A stretch of DNA of 64,000 bases from Enhydrobacter aerosaccus (GTDB lineage Bacteria > Pseudomonadota > Alphaproteobacteria > Reyranellales > Reyranellaceae), in assembly GCA_903832005.1 (NCBI GenBank), contig CAIKZO010000044.1, positions 1-64,000 of the forward strand, read 5' to 3'. Shown here piece after piece: positions 60,224-64,000 of this stretch. A program made the translations under genes and the position numbers. The notes under the pieces were generated by a model, which had not been told where the DNA came from, searched no databases, and saw only the letters and a program-made list of their open reading frames with translations. The stretch's first letter is position 1, and every line of letters starts with the position of its first letter.

Positions 60224-61249
60224 TCAGGTGACGTCATAGGTGATCTCGACCTCGGCGCCGAAGCAATGGCCCTGGCAGGTCAGGATCCAGTGATTGGAGA
60301 GATCGTCATCGGTGTAGATGTCGTTCTTGGCCAGCACGACCTTGCCCTTGATGGTCTTGGCCGCGCACGAGGCGCAGAAGCCTTCCTCGCACGACGACAA
60401 CGGATTGAGCCCACCCAGGCGCGCGGCCTCAAGGATGGTCTGGCCCTTCTTGTAGGCGACCTTGTGGGCCTTGCCCTCGAAGTGGATCGTGATCGTGCTC
60501 GGGATCACGTCGCCTGCCTCGGCCTCGACCGGGATCGCGTCGTTGCCCGAGGCCTCGAAGCGCTCGGCCAGCACCTTGTCGCGCGGCATGCCGGCGTCGA
60601 TCAGCGTGTGCTCGACCAGGGTCATGAACGGGCCCGGACCGCAGAGATAGGCTTCCGCGCCTTCAAAGCCCTTCATCGCGGCCAGGATCTCTTCCGCCTT
60701 GGTGAGGCCCTGTTCGGAATCGAGATGATGGATCACCTCGAGGCGGGTGGCGTGGCTGCCCAGCAGATCGAGCAGCTCCTTGTCGAAGATGATCGAGGGC
60801 TTGTCGCGGTTGGCATAGAACAACCGGATCTTGCGCGCGCCACTCTTCAGCGCCGACTTGATCAGCGACATCATCGGCGTGATGCCGCTGCCGGCACCGA
60901 ACAGCAGTAGCGGGGCGGACCCGCCGTCCTTCAGGACGAAGCGCCCGGCCGGCGGCATCACATGCAGCGAGCCGCCTTCGGCCAGCGCGTCGTTGAACCA
61001 GTTCGAGCCCTTGCCACCCTCGACCCGCTTCACCGTTACCTTGAGGTGGGTGCCGTCGGTCTCCGGCGCGCTCGACAGCGAATAGCAGCGATTGAAGTCG
61101 CCGCTGTCGTGCGGGACCTTGAAGGTCAGGAACTGACCGGCGCGATACTGGAACTGGCTGGCCAGGTCGGCCGGGACCTCGAGGACGAAGGAACGCGAGT
61201 CGTGCGTCTCCTGGACGATCTTGGCGATGCGCAATTGATGGTAAGCCAT
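60224..61249 (-). CDS. FNR/2Fe-2S reductase for the diiron oxygenases
   Basis: The 341-residue protein has an N-terminal FAD-binding barrel (RAGQFLTFKVPHDSGDFNRCYSLSSAP), an NAD(P)-binding domain (LLLFGAGSGITPMMSLIKSAL) and a C-terminal plant-type ferredoxin with C287-x4-C292-x2-C295 and C325 as 2Fe-2S ligands. This is the PaaE/phenol-reductase type that feeds electrons from NAD(P)H to an oxygenase. It is divergent from the second diiron gene with 147 bases between, strongly suggesting a shared function. Start ATG 61249. Confidence 0.9.
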   Translation of the reverse strand: MAYHQLRIAKIVQETHDSRSFVLEVPADLASQFQYRAGQFLTFKVPHDSGDFNRCYSLSSAPETDGTHLKVTVKRVEGGKGSNWFNDALAEGGSLHVMPPAGRFVLKDGGSAPLLLFGAGSGITPMMSLIKSALKSGARKIRLFYANRDKPSIIFDKELLDLLGSHATRLEVIHHLDSEQGLTKAEEILAAMKGFEGAEAYLCGPGPFMTLVEHTLIDAGMPRDKVLAERFEASGNDAIPVEAEAGDVIPSTITIHFEGKAHKVAYKKGQTILEAARLGGLNPLSSCEEGFCASCAAKTIKGKVVLAKNDIYTDDDLSNHWILTCQGHCFGAEVEITYDVT

Positions 61250-61396
61250 TGATTTTTCCGTTTTCACACGAGCTGCAATACCCACGAAGATTTCCCCGGC
61301 AGACTATGCTAGGTTCCCCGAGAAAATGACCGGCGCGTCACCTTTACCGCTCCGGACGCGAATGGGACAAGGTTCAGCGCCAGGAGGCAATACCCA

Positions 61397-62476
61397 ATGA
61401 CCGCAGAAAAGAGCAGTCAGAAAATTTACCAGCTTCCGGTCGACGTCACCGAATGGAAGTTCGACGGCGCCACCGAGATTGCCTTCAATTGGGAATATGA
61501 CGCCGGTTCGTCCGACCTGCTGAACCTCTACGAGAAGGGCAAGCAGCAGCAGTGGGATACCTCGACCCGCATCGACTGGTCGCAGGAGCTCGATCCGGGC
61601 AACCCGATGAGCATGGCCGACGAGAGCATTCCGATCTTCGGCACGGACATCTGGAAAAAGATGACCGAGAAGGAAAAGGAGTGGCTGCGCTTCAACCTTC
61701 AGTGCCATTCGATCTGCCAGTTCATGCACGGCGAGCAGGGCGCGCTGATCGCGACCGCCAAGATCGTCAACACCGTGCCGGACATGAACGCCAAGTTCTA
61801 TGCCGCCACGCAGGTGATGGACGAGGCGCGCCACGTCGAGAGCTACAAGCGTCTCATCCATGAGAAGTTCAAGTCGGCCTATCCGATCACCGAGTCGCTG
61901 AAGAAGCTGCTCGAGCAGACGCTGACCGATCGCCGCTGGGACATGACCTACCTAGGTATGCAGGTCTTGATCGAAGGCCTCGCGCTCGCCGCCTTCCAGC
62001 GCATCCGCGACACCGCCAAGAACAACCTGGCCGCCTCGGTGAACGCCTATGTGATGCAGGACGAGGCGCGTCACGTCACCTTCGGGCGCATGGCGCTGCG
62101 CGAATACTATCCGCACCTCTCCGATGCCGAGCGCGCCGAGCGCGAGGAGTTCACGGTCGAGGCGCTCTACTTCATGCGCGACCGCTTCAACCAGGCCGAG
62201 GTCTGGCAGCGCTCGGGTCTGCCGGTCGACCAGCTGAACAAGATCGCCTACGAGTCGGGCGCGATGCAGCAGTTCCGCACGCGCCTGTTCACCCGCATCG
62301 TGCCGATCCTCAAGGAGATCGGCCTGTTCGGGCCGAAGGTGCAGAAGGCGCTGGGCGACATGGGCGTGATGGAATACGCCAACATCGACGTCGAGAAGCT
62401 GCTCGGCAACGATCTCAAGGTCGCCGAGGACTTCGACGCCAAGAAGTTCGTGCAGGACCAGCTCGCCGCCGAGTGA
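61397..62476 (+). CDS. Ferritin-like diiron oxygenase, second paralogue
   Basis: The 359-residue protein is closely similar to the product at 55533-56600 through almost its whole length, shifted by four residues, with ligands E113, E143/H146, E193 and E223/H226 all present. Differences concentrate at the ends and in exposed loops, so the two are recent duplicates that may have different substrates or form a heterodimer. GGAGG precedes the ATG by about eight bases. It faces the reductase gene head-to-head. The likely reaction is oxygen-dependent hydroxylation, desaturation or N-oxygenation; nothing nearby identifies the substrate. Confidence 0.87.
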   Translation: MTAEKSSQKIYQLPVDVTEWKFDGATEIAFNWEYDAGSSDLLNLYEKGKQQQWDTSTRIDWSQELDPGNPMSMADESIPIFGTDIWKKMTEKEKEWLRFNLQCHSICQFMHGEQGALIATAKIVNTVPDMNAKFYAATQVMDEARHVESYKRLIHEKFKSAYPITESLKKLLEQTLTDRRWDMTYLGMQVLIEGLALAAFQRIRDTAKNNLAASVNAYVMQDEARHVTFGRMALREYYPHLSDAERAEREEFTVEALYFMRDRFNQAEVWQRSGLPVDQLNKIAYESGAMQQFRTRLFTRIVPILKEIGLFGPKVQKALGDMGVMEYANIDVEKLLGNDLKVAEDFDAKKFVQDQLAAE

Positions 62477-62480
62477 CGGC

Positions 62481-63377
62481 CTAGAGGCGGGCGATCGCTT
62501 CCCTGACCAGCGCCAGCGGAACTCCGGTGGCGCTCTGGATCACCACAAAAGGCGCGTCGGGCGGACTCTTCGGCGTGTAGAGCGCGAGCCGGTCGACCTG
62601 CGACGGATGCCAGATGCTGTGGGCGTAGGACGCCAGCGGCGTGTCGTTGTCTTCCGTCCAGGGCACGTGATAGTCGGCCAGATTGCCTTGCCATTCGGCT
62701 ACGCAGGTGTAGATCGAATATTCGGTCCAGGGCACCGAGCGCAGCCGGCGCATCAGCCAGGCGCTCAGCACCATTGTCGGGCTGAACGGGCCGACGCGAA
62801 AATTCTCCAACGCTTGTGCCGCCAACGCGCCGTGCAGGATGTTCGGCGTCACCGCCATGCCGCGGTCCGCGGGATCGTAAGGTGAGCCCACGGCTTGTGC
62901 CACCTGGCGCCACCAGTCGTGGCGATACTTGTAGGCCCATTGCGACTTCGCCCGTCCGTCCGACGACACGAAGCTCGTCGCATCGAAATCCCCGACGCAG
63001 CAGACGTCGGCATCGAGCGTCAGGTAGAAGCCAAATCCCAGGACCACGGGCACGTGGAGCTTGATGATCTGCTGGCGATGCCAGCCGTGCATGAAATAGA
63101 AGCCGCTGAATGGCCGGAAGAAATCGCTTTCCGGGCGGATCGTCAGCTCGATGTTGGCGAAGCGCGGCAGTTCGCTCTTCAGCACACCCACGTCGCGACG
63201 CGGCGCTACGACCAGTAGCTTGAACGGCGCGAGGTCACGCCAATGGCAGGCCAGGGACTCGATGAGCAGGCGGGCACGTCCAAGATCGTCCCATCGCTCG
63301 GCGTCGCGGCGCAGCGCCAGCGGCAGGAGAGCCCGACGGACTTCAATTGCCGTAGATTGTGGTTGCGATTTATGCAA
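62481..63377 (-). CDS. DUF6492-type protein, glycosyltransferase-like
   Basis: The 298-residue protein has LLVVAPRRDVGVLKSEL, QQIIKLHVPVVLGFGFYLTLDADVCCVGDF with a D-x-D metal motif as in nucleotide-sugar transferases of fold A, and a W-rich middle (YKYRHDWWRQVAQAVG). The pattern matches the DUF6492 group, often found in polysaccharide loci. No other glycan gene is in the window. Its stop is four bases from the convergent diiron gene. Confidence 0.75.
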   Translation of the reverse strand: MHKSQPQSTAIEVRRALLPLALRRDAERWDDLGRARLLIESLACHWRDLAPFKLLVVAPRRDVGVLKSELPRFANIELTIRPESDFFRPFSGFYFMHGWHRQQIIKLHVPVVLGFGFYLTLDADVCCVGDFDATSFVSSDGRAKSQWAYKYRHDWWRQVAQAVGSPYDPADRGMAVTPNILHGALAAQALENFRVGPFSPTMVLSAWLMRRLRSVPWTEYSIYTCVAEWQGNLADYHVPWTEDNDTPLASYAHSIWHPSQVDRLALYTPKSPPDAPFVVIQSATGVPLALVREAIARL

Positions 63378-63493
63378 TATTCTAGATTGCTCTATTCATC
63401 GTCCGGAAAGTCCAAAAGCGGGAGCCGCGATCTCTGTCAGCAGGCAGTCGATTTGAGCGCTCCCTATTTATTTCCGTTTTTAAAGCATCACCC

Positions 63494-63506
63494 GGCGGTA
63501 ACCGCC
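63494..63506 (-). terminator. Short stem GGCGGT-A-ACCGCC after the edge gene
   Basis: A 6-base perfect stem around one base, 14 bases past the stop of the gene at the right edge, followed on the minus strand by an A/T-rich stretch rather than a clean T run. Weak candidate. Confidence 0.3.
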
Positions 63507-63519
63507 ATTCAGTCTTGCG

Positions 63520-64000
63520 TCATTGACAAGTCTCAACCTTCGGCGGCGCGTCGAGGACGGTGGCGATTTTTGTGATGTCGAGGCAGCGCGGTCCGATCCA
63601 CCCGCGGCCCTGGATGAACAGGGCGAGACGCGCGAAGGCAGCGGCCTGTTCGGCGGGCGGTCGGGCGCGAGCGAGCAGCCAGTCGAGCGCATAGAGGTTG
63701 CCGGTGGCGAAGTCGGCCGAGGAGAGGTCGAGATCCTTCGCCCACAAGGTGGCGTTCTTCTTCGACGGATCGTCGAGGCTGGCGAGCCACGTGTTGACGG
63801 CCTTGGCCAGTCCATACGAGCCGCCGTTCTCGGCGATGAAGCTCTTCACGGCGGCCGCGCGTTCGGCGATGCCTTTGCCGGCGATCGTGTTGCCGGCGCA
63901 ACCGCTCTCGCGGCAGAGCGCGGTGAAGGTGAGATACTCGGCCAGGATGATCTCGGTGTTGCCGTTGTTGTGTTGGCGCCACGCGCGGGCAAGTGTCCAG
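63520..64000 (-). CDS. Uncharacterised protein, C-terminal part only
   Basis: An open frame enters from the right edge (WTLARAWRQHNNGNTEIILAEYLTF...) and runs 159 codons to a stop at 63520. It contains two cysteines in ALCRESGCAGNTI and a largely helical remainder (GLAKAVNTWLASLDDPSKKNATLW). The start lies outside the window. No family was recognised; the composition and codon use are ordinary for this genome, so it is likely a real gene. Confidence 0.6.
   Translation of the reverse strand, partial: WTLARAWRQHNNGNTEIILAEYLTFTALCRESGCAGNTIAGKGIAERAAAVKSFIAENGGSYGLAKAVNTWLASLDDPSKKNATLWAKDLDLSSADFATGNLYALDWLLARARPPAEQAAAFARLALFIQGRGWIGPRCLDITKIATVLDAPPKVETCQ

Overview
The window looks like chromosome from a high-GC, free-living alphaproteobacterium, probably a soil or water heterotroph of the Rhizobiales/Rhodospirillales type. 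The evidence is GC-rich codon use, two Bug/TctC solute receptors, many ABC uptake systems, tightly packed operons joined by ATGA/GTGA overlaps, frequent GTG/TTG starts, a Phn-HD protein, a three-haem alcohol-dehydrogenase-type cytochrome c and rhizobial-style XRE-SulP pairing. The genus cannot be fixed from the sequence alone. I saw no rRNA, tRNA or CRISPR array.

Layout. 1-88: cut-off end of an IS3-family element. 343-3034: glutathione S-transferase, then a leucyl aminopeptidase and cupin pair. 3095-4806: a probable polymorphic toxin with a cysteine-rich nuclease-like tail, coupled to a small putative immunity gene. 5037-7777: EmrA/EmrB-type efflux pair. 8147-9139: TctC receptor. 9283-15461: a forward run of an exported PCMT-like methyltransferase, a membrane spermidine-synthase-like protein, an exported hydrolase, a Phn-HD protein and a threonine-dehydratase-like enzyme. 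15491-21588: reverse six-gene catabolic operon (glyoxalase-like protein, acyl-CoA ligase, MDR reductase, thioesterase, cytochrome c, ABC receptor); the ligase and the reductase are frameshifted. 21725-31060: complete dipeptide-type ABC transporter followed by hydantoinase/oxoprolinase subunits HyuA and HyuB. 31226-38301: polar amino acid ABC system with RidA, LysR, aldehyde dehydrogenase, aminotransferase and a leaderless periplasmic-binding-fold protein. 38682-43026: small orphan genes (SpoIIAA-like, ModA-like, ATP-grasp, YbhB, TPR protein plus a 55-residue membrane protein). 43119-49238: PrpF, then a reverse polyamine-type ABC operon ending in a 2-oxoglutarate/Fe(II) oxygenase; its receptor gene is frameshifted. 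49304-50494: small accessory island with two tandem paralogues and a frameshifted CxxC protein. 50568-55062: TctC receptor, branched-chain-type receptor, RibA and a response regulator. 55080-55465: frameshifted GIY-YIG gene between near-perfect inverted repeats. 55533-62476: two paralogous ferritin-like diiron oxygenases and their probable FNR/2Fe-2S reductase, separated by an acquired-looking SulP/XRE/methyltransferase block. 62481-64000: DUF6492-like protein and a gene running off the right edge.

How the genes work together: most of the window imports organic acids, peptides, amino acids and polyamines and feeds them into oxidative catabolism. The accessory parts are small: the toxin locus, the 49-50 kb island and the GIY-YIG element. 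A 31-base leader that differs at only three positions precedes both the toxin gene and the 50 kb island. Five genes become full-length only after one small indel, mostly in short C/G runs. This means either real gene decay or indel errors in the assembly, and it should be settled before those genes are called dead.
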